A stretch of DNA of 64,000 nucleotides from contig CP099852.1 in the NCBI GenBank assembly GCA_030062745.1, forward strand, positions 20,730,266 to 20,794,265, in the 5' to 3' direction. The notes beneath the pieces are model-generated. The model was not told the DNA's origin and searched no databases. It was given only the letters and a program-made list of their open reading frames with translations. This document shows positions 7,205 through 16,797 of this stretch, in pieces (within the stretch, counting starts at the first letter, position 1; each line of letters opens with the position of its first letter). The position numbers were made by a program, and so were the translations under genes. Source of the stretch: Capitulum mitella. Taxonomy: Eukaryota; Arthropoda; Thecostraca; Pollicipedomorpha; Pollicipedidae.

Positions 7205-8527
7205 GTCGCCCTGCGCCTGTTGCTTCTTACTGGCATGGGAAGCGTGTTGCTCTGCTCGCCTCTTGTTTCGGGAAGTTTCCGCTGTGCTGACGCTGCCGTC
7301 GACCTGATCATTTGGTATACAGGATCCGCCTGTGAATAAAACTCTGGCTCCCTGCTGGTCGTCATCATCTAAAAATCGGTCCACCTCGTCCACGTTGCGG
7401 TCCAGGATGGGTCCTAGGATCTCCTGTAGCTTTTCCAAGTACGCCTTCACCCACTTTATAGTGGCGTGCCTGAGACAAGGAAAAGTGGATTGTCCGAAGC
7501 CGTAACGGCATAAATATACCAACCAGCGTCCCGCAGCGCGTACACTCTGGAATGTGAGCGTTGCGCTAGCCCGCTCCTGGTCGGTGAGGCCGAGAGCGCT
7601 GCTGATGGCGTCGATAAGGCAGCGTCGGTTGGAATAGGGCTCCGGGACGGTGAAATGTGTGTGTCCGCTTCTTCCTCCAGGTCGGCCAAAATCCGGTCTA
7701 TCGCTTGGTGGTCCTCTTTCGTCAACACCTGCGGCGCCAAAGCAAGGTCCAGTGTGGAAGGTGAGTAAGGCGTTGAACTTTTGTCGACTGTCTGCTGCTC
7801 TCTGTCGGAAGTCGCCTGGGATAACAAAGGTCGCGATGGCAGGTCCGTTGATGTCGTTTGGGTTCCTCTGGTCGTAGATGCGGATGACGTCTTCCGCCGT
7901 TTCGATGTTGTGCTCTCTTCGCTGGTCTCCGTCGGGTGTCCTCTGTCCGCAGGGGATACTGCTGGTGTCGGAGGTTGAGGCGACTGGGGCTCCTGGAGCG
8001 GCAGCCTGATCTCTATCTGAATGGTAGGTCGCACGCGATGAAGATCTTCGAGCGACGAAGATTCGGGGGCTTGGAGGAGCTTCCGTCGGGCTGAAAAGTT
8101 CCCTAGCAGGAACGTCCGCAGGTCCTCCGTCTTCCTGGGGATGTACTTCTCCACACTCAGGGACCCCGAGTACCAATGGAGTTCCATGCGTTTGATCACT
8201 GTGTCCTGTAGAGAACTCAATGTCTGAGCTAGATGTTTGCGCCACTGGAAATTCGTTACGTTGTGCGCGGTCAATACATAAATAGTGACGGTCGAGTGGC
8301 TCCATTTGGCCACTGTTAGCGATGGAGTCTTCGCTGCAAGGAGTTCCTGCGTACTCCGGATCAAGGTATCCTGGGCATATGAGCGGGCCACCGCCATAAG
8401 GTTCGGGTAGTTGTACTGGTGGATCTCGAATTTGTAGCTGCGCTGATGGAGTATGTGGCCGCCCGTTGGATGGTAAATGACTTGGTCCCGGTTGACTGGG
8501 TAGCTGGTGAGATTTGTCCGTATCATT
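7205..8527 (-). pseudogene. Endogenous parvovirus NS1 N-terminal half, unit 3
   Basis: The NS1 frame is open from the acceptor at 8527 to the joint with the half hairpin at 7204; the ORF continues into terminus sequence to 7112. It is collinear with unit 2: Pro/Ser-rich N-terminus, GHTHFTVPEP, RWLVYLCRYGF, a LFTGGSCIPND block and a KRRAEQ basic patch. It stops about 45 codons earlier than unit 2, before the DEFTQLY block and before the helicase. Many residues differ from unit 2, so the two derive from different viral strains or a very old split. The start codon lies in the leader exon at 8623-8625. Confidence 0.8.
7456..8526 (-). CDS. Endogenous parvovirus NS2-like protein, complete, unit 3
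   Basis: This 356-residue ORF in the frame overlapping NS1 starts at the ATG just after the acceptor. It is homologous throughout to unit 2 NS2: YHPTGGHILHQR, VAKWSHST-TIYVL, NFQWRKHL, MELHWYSGSLSVEKY, a Ser/Thr/Pro-rich middle, LAPQVLTKEDHQAIDRILADLE and a short hydrophobic end. By eye identity is about two thirds in the first 150 residues. Both copies are free of stops and keep their promoter, intron and start. Function is unknown, and no catalytic motif is visible. Confidence 0.8.
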   Translation of the reverse strand: MIRTNLTSYPVNRDQVIYHPTGGHILHQRSYKFEIHQYNYPNLMAVARSYAQDTLIRSTQELLAAKTPSLTVAKWSHSTVTIYVLTAHNVTNFQWRKHLAQTLSSLQDTVIKRMELHWYSGSLSVEKYIPRKTEDLRTFLLGNFSARRKLLQAPESSSLEDLHRVRPTIQIEIRLPLQEPQSPQPPTPAVSPADRGHPTETSEESTTSKRRKTSSASTTRGTQTTSTDLPSRPLLSQATSDREQQTVDKSSTPYSPSTLDLALAPQVLTKEDHQAIDRILADLEEEADTHISPSRSPIPTDAALSTPSAALSASPTRSGLAQRSHSRVYALRDAGWYIYAVTASDNPLFLVSGTPL

Positions 8528-8619
8528 CTGTAAGCAATAGAACAATATATTAGAAAGGTATATTACTCATTTAAGTAAATGGTAATACTCTATTTCTAGT
8601 AAATCTTTCTATCACTTAC
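8528..8619 (-). promoter_or_regulatory. 92-nt viral intron of unit 3 with Met-Gln leader exon
   Basis: ATGCAA (8625-8620) is followed by donor GTAAGT, 92 nt of AT-rich sequence, and acceptor TTGCTTACAG before AATG. Splicing reads into NS1; retention leaves the NS2 ATG at 8526. Length, position, donor and frames are as in unit 2. Confidence 0.8.
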
Positions 8620-8715
8620 TTGCATAGTCAAAGTAGAACGACGAGTTCTTGCGTTGCACACGTGTGATCACAATCACATCGAGTCCGAAACTGGTTTGGA
8701 CAAGGGGTACGCCAC

Positions 8716-8750
8716 GTAGTAACTCCTCCTGTTGTGACGTCACAACCAAT
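8716..8750 (-). promoter_or_regulatory. Viral promoter, unit 3: reverse CCAAT, CRE and GGAGGAGTTA
   Basis: CCAAT at 8746-8750, TGACGTCA at 8735-8742 and TAACTCCTCC near 8719-8729 on the plus strand. The CRE-to-CCAAT gap (3 bases) and CRE-to-ATG distance are the same as in unit 2. Confidence 0.65.
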
Positions 8751-8814
8751 CAGCCGTCAGGGAGGGCAAGGGTCAGCCAGCCCGGAGGCCGGGCCGCTCC
8801 GGAGGCCGGGAAGG

Positions 8815-9111
8815 GAATGATGAGTAGTGAAGAGCAATGATGCGGTTCGTCGTCATAAAAAAATACTTCCTGCACTCATTCGTCATCACTCGTCATGCCA
8901 AACAGATCGTGTTATCCGGGATCTTAACTCGTCATAGTAGAAGTGTCATCTTACTTCTTCATTCACCTGGGGGGGGGGGGTAGCCCGGGGCCATTGTGGG
9001 CTTGTCGTACGACAACAATGTACATTGTGCCCACAATGGCCCCGGGCTACCCCCCCCCCCCCAGGTGAATGAAGAAGTAAGATGACACTTCTACTATGAC
9101 GAGTTAAGATC
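8815..9111. repeat. 5' terminus of unit 3: complete 192-base T-shaped hairpin
   Basis: Bases 8920-9111 form an almost perfect palindrome: stem arms of 82-83 nt that differ by one base in the G/C run (12 versus 13), enclosing TTGTCGTACGACAA (9002-9015) and CAATGTACATTG (9016-9027). Stem sequence differs from the 5059-5228 hairpin, but the cores GTCGTACGAC and ATGTACAT are the same. Viral sequence ends here and host sequence follows, so this is an intact chromosomal end of the array. Confidence 0.9.
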
Positions 9112-9262
9112 AGGGTTGAGCCATAAATGGCACATACCCGCAGTATCATCCATCATCCATGGTTTGACTCTGGTTTGTCGTCTGCGTTGACCATGTGGAG
9201 CCCGTAGGCGTGACGGCTGTGGTGGTTGACCGGTGGTGACATAACTCTGTTGGCCGTTCTAG

Positions 9263-9861
9263 GGGATGGTGGCAGCAGCCGGCTGGCGGAGGGGCGCGCC
9301 GCCTTTCGCCGCAGCTGCGTCAGCTTCGACGCGGCGCACGTGGCCACGCTGCCGACGCCCCGGGCCAGTCAGCTGCGTCTGGAGCCACCGCCCGACGTCG
9401 CCACCGCTGCCGCCGAGAGGCTGCAGCTCAGCGGGCCTCCGTCACCTGGCGCCACTGCCGTCAGGCACTTCAATCTCAACGTTCTACCGCGGGACAGGAC
9501 CTCTGCAAAGAAGCTGCAGTTAGACATTTCGGCACCCGATGGCGCCACCTGTGCTAGCCGGCCGCAGTTGGAGGTCGTGCTGGCGGACGGCGCCACGGTC
9601 GCCGGCCGTCTGGCACAGCTGGAGTCGGCGAGCTCAGAGGCGCTGGCGCCGTCTCAGCGTTCCGCGGCCGCCGAGTCGGCCGTGGCCAACAGCCGCACGC
9701 TGCCCGAGCTGTACTCGTTCGAGGAGACGGCTCGAGCTCTGCTGACCAGCTTCGAGGCGTGCCAGGCGCTGCAGCGGCGCATGGACGTGGACTCGACCAG
9801 CTGCTCGGCCTGCTCCACGCCCGGCGACACGGACAGCAGCCGCAGAGACTCCCGAGTGTAG
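9263..9861 (+). CDS. Terminal coding exon of an unrecognised host gene
   Basis: A splice acceptor (TGGCCGTTCTAG at 9251-9262) opens a GC-rich frame of about 199 codons ending in TAG at 9859-9861. The product is Ala/Ser/Arg-rich, with repeated short phrases (PQLEVV-ADGATVAGRLAQLE; SAPDGATCASRPQLE) and an acidic/helical end, LPELYSFEETARALLTSFEA, followed by a Ser/Cys/Asp-rich tail. No known domain was recognised. Codon bias (strong G/C at third positions) supports real coding. The frame enters with two bases of a split codon. The viral array ends 150 bases upstream, so it sits in the preceding intron of this gene or just outside it. An alternative is a single-exon pseudogene. Confidence 0.5.
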
Positions 9862-10959
9862 CCGGTGAGGGGCTGACAGGCCTCAGCGGCCGGCCTGGCC
9901 TGCCCGCTGCCCGCTGGGCACGTGATGCAGTCAGCGCGAGAGGCATTGACTTGTGGCTCTTCTCTCGAGGTCGTGTGCGCCAACGCCAGAGCTTAACTCA
10001 CCAGTGAACCATACAACTGTTCATCCCTCGCTGGCATGCCTCTCACCGATTCATGGTCCACTGATCCGTGTCTGATCGACGCTTGTGCGATCGCCCTGCG
10101 TCCTGTTTACCGGCGGCCCGACCGACCCAGCTGCGGCCGTCGCAGCTGTGTCACACGCCTGCGGCCGCTTCACGGTCAGACCAAGGTGTTACAGCATTCT
10201 GATGTGCCACAAACACGATGATTACGACTCCTGATATCAATGATGTTATTTTACGGTACTCTGTCGGAACAAAAAACGCAAACGCTATAACTGCAAAGCA
10301 AAGATCATATGACTACAATGCAACTGTAGTACTGTTCGCTGCTCTAGTTCGTTGTTGGTACATCTGGAGGCGATCTTTATGAAACCCATAGAAAGCACCG
10401 AGGCGTTTTCTCCCAGATCTCGACACGCACAAAGGACTGTTCGGGTGACCGTCGATCACCGGCCACCGTTGGCTGCTTCCCCACCCCCTCCCCTCCCTCC
10501 CGCCGCCCGTCCGTCCCCTTCCAGGCGTCGGTCCCACTGGCCTGTCTCGAGCGGCCGTGACACGGCAGCGCTGGACCACGCCGGCCGCCTCTTGTGATAG
10601 CCGCGACGTGACCGGTGACGCGACCGGTGATGTCGTGAGGGTGCCGTCGGCGCCGACTTTAACGTTGTCGGACGCGACGAAGGCCGAGGACGAACCGCAC
10701 GACCTTCCAGTGTACGGGCGCGGTGACTGCAGTGAGCTTCACGTGACAGCGCCGGCAGGACCGGGAAGGCGGGCAGGGGCTATTTGCGGTAGCGTTTTTA
10801 TAACAGTGTCGCCCTAGTGGCGGGCGCGTGATGACTGGCTGTTCCCCGTTGTCGGCCGACTTTGTGATGAGAGTATGTGCGTTGTTGACGTTTCCACGCC
10901 AGTGTAGAGCAATATACTCGTGCAGATGATGCTGGATTGGCGCTGTGCCTCACAATAAA
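9862..10959 (+). other. Probable 3' UTR with AATAAA at 10954-10959
   Basis: After the TAG at 9861 no convincing coding frame is seen. The sequence stays GC-rich until about 10850 and then reaches a canonical AATAAA, which fits a long 3' untranslated region. Confidence 0.4.
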
Positions 10960-11066
10960 TGAGCGAAGTGATCGCCGTTTAGATTATCCGTGTTCGCGAG
11001 ACAACACCGCGTCAACAACACCGAAATGAAGTCCCTCCGCACGAGACACGGCATCACTTGCAGTTC

Positions 11067-12303
11067 TTCATCCGACCTAGATACGAATACGAGTAAAAAG
11101 ACAGTGCAGTGGATTCAGCTCCACAACGCTAACCGAGATTTTTATGTTCGTCTTTTTCCAGATAACATTGACAGCACTGATGCAATTTCCAGACTGTTCG
11201 TCTGCTGAAGAGGATGAAGCGGAAACGTCTCTCGTAAGGGAGAAAGATGATCCACGTGCACGACGGCGTCGAGCTGGTGAGTGTGCTTTATGGCATTCGT
11301 TTTGCCCGTAGCAATGCAACCAGTGGCATAGGCCTAACGAAGCGTTGTGCACAGCGATGGACAAGGTATTGAGCCAGCGTGATCCGAAACTCAGCACTGT
11401 GATGGGTAGCTCGGTTGGGGAGGGCGGATTCCCCCCCCAGATCTCGAGAACTACACATCCGATGTCATCGCAACAAACAGCAATCGATTTGCCATGACGT
11501 ATACTACGTTTTTATAGAAAGAAGTTTGCAAAATTTAGAAAGAGGCGGATACTGGGAGGCAAAAAAGTCAAAATGGGGATATTTTTGGACTTTTTATAAG
11601 TCCGTTGTTTACGGACGCATTTCGATGAAATTGATATGAATGGAGAGATTATGGATGGCTCTTTTACCTTTGGTCCATGCATCTGAAGTTTTGTGAAAAT
11701 TCATAGGCGTTCACAGGATTTCAGAAATAGGAGGATTAGCCAAGAAAAAATGAGTTAACAAAAAGCTAAAAGCACGTTTTTTGGCTTACGCTAGTCATGT
11801 TATGTTCAAGAAGTACAATTCATATTACAGTGTTTGTATCATGTTAGCATAAGCGGTGCGAGGGACATGAAAATAGGGGCAATGTCATGGTCACATGCTC
11901 TTCAGACCAACTTACAACATTTAACCTTAAATGACCTCCAACAACCTTACAGCCACTTGGAATGATCTCGTGTGCATTTAGTGTTATATGAGAGCGTTGC
12001 CATTGATTTGATTTCACTCTGTTTCGAAAATTCCATTTTACGGCTTTTATGAAATTAGGCACGCGGACTGACATTTTAGGTCAAAGCTCCGCGACCCGAC
12101 CCGATATCATGTTGAAACGTGGTACACAAGTAGAGGGCACCATTCTACTTCATATGTGTTCCGGGTTTGGTATCTGAAAAAATAGCGCCAAAAGTTTTGT
12201 TATGAGACGAAATTTCAGCTTTTGACCTTGACCTGACCTTGTGAAGTGATCTCAGATTAGCAAAATTATATTTGTATGTTGTCCAACTATTTTGGCATGC
12301 AAC
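11067..12303. repeat. 1.24 kb duplicated segment, copy A
   Basis: The stretch is nearly identical, base for base with only scattered differences, to 51528-52769. It includes the 66-nt exon at 11211-11276 and the intron-like sequence after it. Homology starts at TTCTTCATCCGACC and ends at TTTGGCATGCAAC on both sides; beyond these points the flanks differ. No terminal inverted repeats or obvious target duplication were found. Confidence 0.9.
11211..11276 (+). CDS. 66-nt exon copy (acidic then Arg-rich), duplicated from the 51.7 kb gene
   Basis: Acceptor CTGAAG and donor GTGAGT flank 66 nt coding DEAETSLVREKDDPRARRRR plus one Ala, with split codons at both ends (phase 1 to phase 1). It is one residue different from the exon at 51675-51740. 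Both splice sites remain intact, so it could be spliced into a transcript, but no partner exons are recognised nearby. It is best viewed as a stranded exon inside a duplicated segment. Confidence 0.5.
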
Positions 12304-12411
12304 AGGGCCTATTTTAAGGAAAAATGACTGCGGGGGCAATTCTGCGAACGAGACGCATTGGCTGAGACCACCCCCCCCCGGCCATTTGTGTTCTTAATGA
12401 GTTCTGTCCAC

Positions 12412-12452
<41 letters not shown>

Positions 12453-12937
12453 TTAAGGAAAGGATATATATATATATAAAGGTTTTCCTAAGGAAGGCGT
12501 ATATATATATATATAAGGGCGAATTACGATGAACACTTCCACAGCGCTCTGTCATTAACTGATATGTCTCTGGAGGAAATAATGTGTGCAAAATATGGCC
12601 TTGGTCCAGCACTCTTAAGCACTTTCACACGAAGACTGCATGTCGTTTGTGCTGGATTTTATTTTATTTCAATGAAATTCGCGCCGGCTTTTGTGCATTC
12701 CGAGCCCATTAAATTCAAAGAACACCATTTCATTTATCCCCAGTAAGAACTCATTCTCCATGGACTTGTGATCCCTGGGAGATTCGTTCAGGGAGAGATG
12801 TGTCTGAAATGCCCCCAAACGTGTTTTGTGCTTCAGTTTTTTAAACCAAGCGCACGATATGCATAAAATGCACATCATAGTACTCCTTTTGACACATTGG
12901 ATCGAAAGACACTTCGCATTCTGTCTCAGGTCATAGG
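12304..12937. other. Non-coding stretch with AT microsatellites
   Basis: (AT)n runs lie at about 12415-12451, 12464-12477 and 12500-12515, separated by CTTAAGGAAAGG and CCTAAGGAAGGCG, two partly inverted copies of one word. No gene is seen. Confidence 0.6.
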
Positions 12938-15075
12938 TCACTGACCCTGTCGGCAGCAGTGTGGCTTAGGTGGGAATGATACTTCAGTCCTCTTAGTGGT
13001 CTCGGGGTTCTGGCGACGATGCTGTTCGACGACTTGCAGCAGGTACTGCTTTTGCCCTTCATCCTTCGTCAGTACCTTGTTGTCTACTTGGATAAGAGCC
13101 GCAGCTCGTTCGGCGAAGTCGCTAACTACTGCGATCCCGCACAGGACTTCCTTAGCGTTCGTGAAGCCAGGTGCTGTCTCCCAATCAGCGGGATCGGCGG
13201 CAAAGAAGTCCATGTTGATGCCGTAGGCTTTCAGGTTGCCCACCGACTTTGCAGTAATGAAGTCGACGATGATCTTCCTGGGACGAGAACCTTCTTTTCT
13301 GCGAGATCCACCTGCGCTCGCTGGGAGGACTCTCCGATCCCTGTTCCTGGAGTGCCGCGATCATCCTCGTCTTCATCTCACACGGCACGCCTTCGTCGAA
13401 GAACGACACACCAGCCAGTTCCTCGCTGGGGCACCATAATAGGTGATTGTTATGATAAATCATATGTCGACTATAATGGCATAATAGATAATAGGTGATC
13501 GGCAGACTCCTTGGAGATCCCCTTCGAAATTTCAGCATTCACATCAGGCTTTGCAGAACGGTCAGGTCGTGCACGGAAGCGCTGACCGCCGATGAAGAGC
13601 AGAACCATGCACTGACGTACAAAACAACCATGAAAGAGACGAAGCGTTTGAGTGCTCCCAAATCACTGAGAGTCACGGAGAACTGGTGGCAAAGCAAGAA
13701 GATCTTGATCCTGCAGATTATGCGTCCCATCCATCTGGCGCGATGGAACCATCTATCTGGCACGTTGGAGAGCACCTGGCTGGGGAACTTGATTCCCCGT
13801 GGAGGCTCTTGACCAAAGGGGATAATCGAGACCTCAAAGAACAACGATAATCATCGCTAGGCTGGATTTCGGCGAGCTTCTCACGGCAGAAGGCGACGAA
13901 ACGATCATTGGAAGAGAAAAACGTCTCGGCCACTGCTGGCTCCAGGTCTTCATACACCATAGGTTCAAACTTGTTCCAATCAATGAGCCTCCATCTCTTC
14001 TCGAAGCTCTTGAACAAGGAGATCGCGGTCCCGAGGACGGACCGAAGCGCGTGGAGAAAGCCGCCTCTGCCACTAGTTCGACGATATGATGACGACAAGC
14101 AAAGTGAATAGGCTGTCACTCAAGCCTCTGCTGAAGAAGCGTGTTTGCTCCCACAACTTGTCCAGTATTGCTGGAGGTGGTTGGGCGCCGAATGACCCTG
14201 CAGTCGATGCGCCCCTAAGCCCCAATAACCAACCAACCAACCAGCTGGAGGTGGTGTCGAAACTCATGCCGACGACGTTGTCCGAAACCTCTCAGTCTTC
14301 CAGACAAAGCGCGACACCGTTGGCTGGCGTTGCCCCGGCTCTACTTGCAACTTCCAAACACCGAAGAGCTTGGTGGCACTTCTTGGACCGGTTACAATGA
14401 CAGAGTCGATCCACCTTTTCCTTTCCATCGTCAGTAACAGTTTGCCGTCCCAGTGGACCACCAGGTAGGGTGACGCGGAGAAAGAATGCTAGATTTCGTC
14501 CGCAATGGCTTTCCTCTGCGATCTACGTGCGCGCCTGCCCGAGCTTCTGTGATCGCCAGTTCAGAGGAGTCGTGGCCGAGAACCGAAGCCGTCGCCGATA
14601 GGAAGTGAATTGCAGAGCGATCATTGAGCTTTGTCCGATCGAGGGCTGCTGCCTGACCAGGAGTGGCGATGTTCTTGGCTCTCCTGCAGGGCCGCTTCGA
14701 AGGCATGGCCATGGGCTGCGGGTCATCCTGATCTGTCAGTTGTGTGTTTTCGGTAGGCGAGTATTCCAGCTGGGTAGTTGCCTCATGCTCGGTCTGCTGT
14801 TTAACCTAACGGCGGGCCCTTTAAAGCTTCGGCCTACTGTTGTCGTTGAAGAGCTCGCTCCTCCTTCTCAGAAGGGAACTTATCGAATACCACCATGACG
14901 CCTCGGCGACCTGGCTCCCCTTGGGCCTAGAGAATGTGTTTATCCTCTTGGTTTTGATGATCTTAATGGTGCCGACAAGGGCAAGGTCAAAAAGATTGTT
15001 AAGGTTGTCCCTAAATCCATTCTTCTTGTCAATTTCCGGGGTGAACCTCCAGAATTTGCCTTTGGTACTGGTCAA
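12938..15075 (-). pseudogene. Decayed transposon-associated ORF (uncharacterised arthropod family)
   Basis: Minus-strand pieces in shifting frames line up with a repetitive uncharacterised protein family I recall from arthropod genomes. In order: ALDRTKLNDRSAIHFLSATA and LGHDSSELAI (about 14660-14560), VHWDGKLL (14455), MSFDTT (14265), RHHIIE (near 14090), an FKSFEKRWRLIDWNKFEPM block (about 14020), LLWCPSEELAGVSFFDEGVP (13445) and a C-terminal block ending with LIQVDNKVLTKDEGQKQYLL (13090). Frameshifts, stops and a 63-bp LINE insertion (14181-14243) interrupt it. No DDE triad could be assigned. The dispersed, broken copy fits a mobile element gene rather than a single-copy host gene. Confidence 0.55.
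14170..14254 (+). mobile_element. 5'-truncated LINE 3' tail with 11-bp target duplication
   Basis: Bases 14181-14243 match the 3' end of the minus-strand LINE at 30523-30590 (GCGCCGAATGACCCTGCAGTC, then CCCCAATAAC) and end in (AACC)n. GCTGGAGGTGG occurs on both sides (14170-14180 and 14244-14254), a perfect target site duplication. It interrupts the pseudogene right after its MSFDTT motif. Confidence 0.9.
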
Positions 15076-15253
15076 GCTTCCTGTTGAGCTTCTTTATCAC
15101 GTTCCGCGCCAGTGCAGTGAGAATACGGGCTTTGTTTCACACCTTCATCATTTCGCGGACGATCTGTGTTTTGACCTACCTCTGGGTAAACCTATCCACA
15201 CGGTGGGACTGAAAATATTGCTGCTGCACTTCTCCCCGCGAAGGCAGTTCTGA

Positions 15254-16089
15254 GCACCGGTCAACCACAATTCGTTTTTTTTTCTCGTGGTGCAGCCATA
15301 GTGGCACAGACTTCCGTTATAAAAGGTACTTTCTGCATTGACGCAGGTGGTCCTTAAACATCCTGACGTCTAAGAACGCGCGGGAAATTGCCAGACCGGC
15401 ACCGTGGGTTACCGTGGCATGGCAAGGCGTGGTACTTCAAATATATAAGTCACAGTCTGCAAACGATGGCCAGAATATTGGCGAGATGTTGCAGCAGGTT
15501 TGATTCTTCCCTAAATGAGACAGTAGGTTGCCTGTCCGGGATAGTTTCTGTTGATCTAATCTATCCCCAAAATACATTTTCTCACCGAATTTTGGTCATA
15601 TGTTTTTCGACACTGCGCAAAAGTGTAAAAGCTATCCCAACACGGGCAGAACAAACTTCTCCATTTGCAGGTTATCGGCCCCAAAATAAAAAAGTCACCT
15701 CAGATTGAAAGATTCGCCTTAGGCCCGCCTCAGTGAGATATCATCAACATTTGTCATTATCTGTAGTCTGGGCCATGCCATGTTCGTTAAGCAGATGTAG
15801 CATGCTCATGGGATGCTCAAACCCATGCACTAGGAGCAGCAAGATTGACGGTTTTAATAATGACTGATTAAGTTTCCGTTTTCCTCGCGTAAAACTCGGG
15901 TTTGACCGCCTAGTTCAATGAAGTTCTACCAATCAGGTACTGGGATTTTAGTAGGGTTTTCAGATCAGGATGATTGGTGATAACTACAGCACTGCTGGAC
16001 TGTTACCGCATTCATATAAACCTTATCTCACCATAGCGAAACCGCCCTGCGCACCAGCTCGCCCTTCAGTTTTCTTGCGCTTGAACACA
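15254..16089. other. No gene recognised
   Basis: The sequence is AT-leaning and free of long coding frames. I see no repeat family or RNA gene in it. Confidence 0.5.
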
Positions 16090-16177
16090 TCAAAGATGGT
16101 TATCATCATTTTTAACGTGCTTACGATGCAATGAAACGCCTTGGCCGCTCACCAGACAATCGCGGCATCGGGTGCCG

Positions 16178-16677
16178 NNNNNNNNNNNNNNNNNNNNNNN
16201 NNNNNNNNNNNNNNNNNNNNNNNNNNNNNNNNNNNNNNNNNNNNNNNNNNNNNNNNNNNNNNNNNNNNNNNNNNNNNNNNNNNNNNNNNNNNNNNNNNNN
16301 NNNNNNNNNNNNNNNNNNNNNNNNNNNNNNNNNNNNNNNNNNNNNNNNNNNNNNNNNNNNNNNNNNNNNNNNNNNNNNNNNNNNNNNNNNNNNNNNNNNN
16401 NNNNNNNNNNNNNNNNNNNNNNNNNNNNNNNNNNNNNNNNNNNNNNNNNNNNNNNNNNNNNNNNNNNNNNNNNNNNNNNNNNNNNNNNNNNNNNNNNNNN
16501 NNNNNNNNNNNNNNNNNNNNNNNNNNNNNNNNNNNNNNNNNNNNNNNNNNNNNNNNNNNNNNNNNNNNNNNNNNNNNNNNNNNNNNNNNNNNNNNNNNNN
16601 NNNNNNNNNNNNNNNNNNNNNNNNNNNNNNNNNNNNNNNNNNNNNNNNNNNNNNNNNNNNNNNNNNNNNNNNNNNNN
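16178..16677. other. Assembly gap, 500 N
   Basis: Exactly 500 N, a conventional gap of unknown size. ORFs that read through it are artefacts. Confidence 0.99.
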
Positions 16678-16797
16678 TGTTTCGGGCAAACATTTAACCC
16701 TCCATCTAGACGCCTTTGTTGTGTCCTCGTCCACGTGGTCACCAAAGACAGGCGTCTCGTGCAGCAGTATATTGCCGGGGGACTCCAGGCACACCAT
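16678..16797 (-). CDS. Possible first coding exon of a minus-strand gene
   Basis: From an ATG at 16797 the minus strand reads about 40 codons (MVCLESPGNILLHETPVFG, then an acidic and basic stretch to CLPE) into the gap. Upstream (16850-16990) is a CpG-rich stretch with a CCAAT box (GCCAATCAG at about 16894) and repeated GGTCACCGG words, as expected of a promoter. No domain was recognised. The continuation is hidden by the gap. It could also be a chance ORF. Confidence 0.3.
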
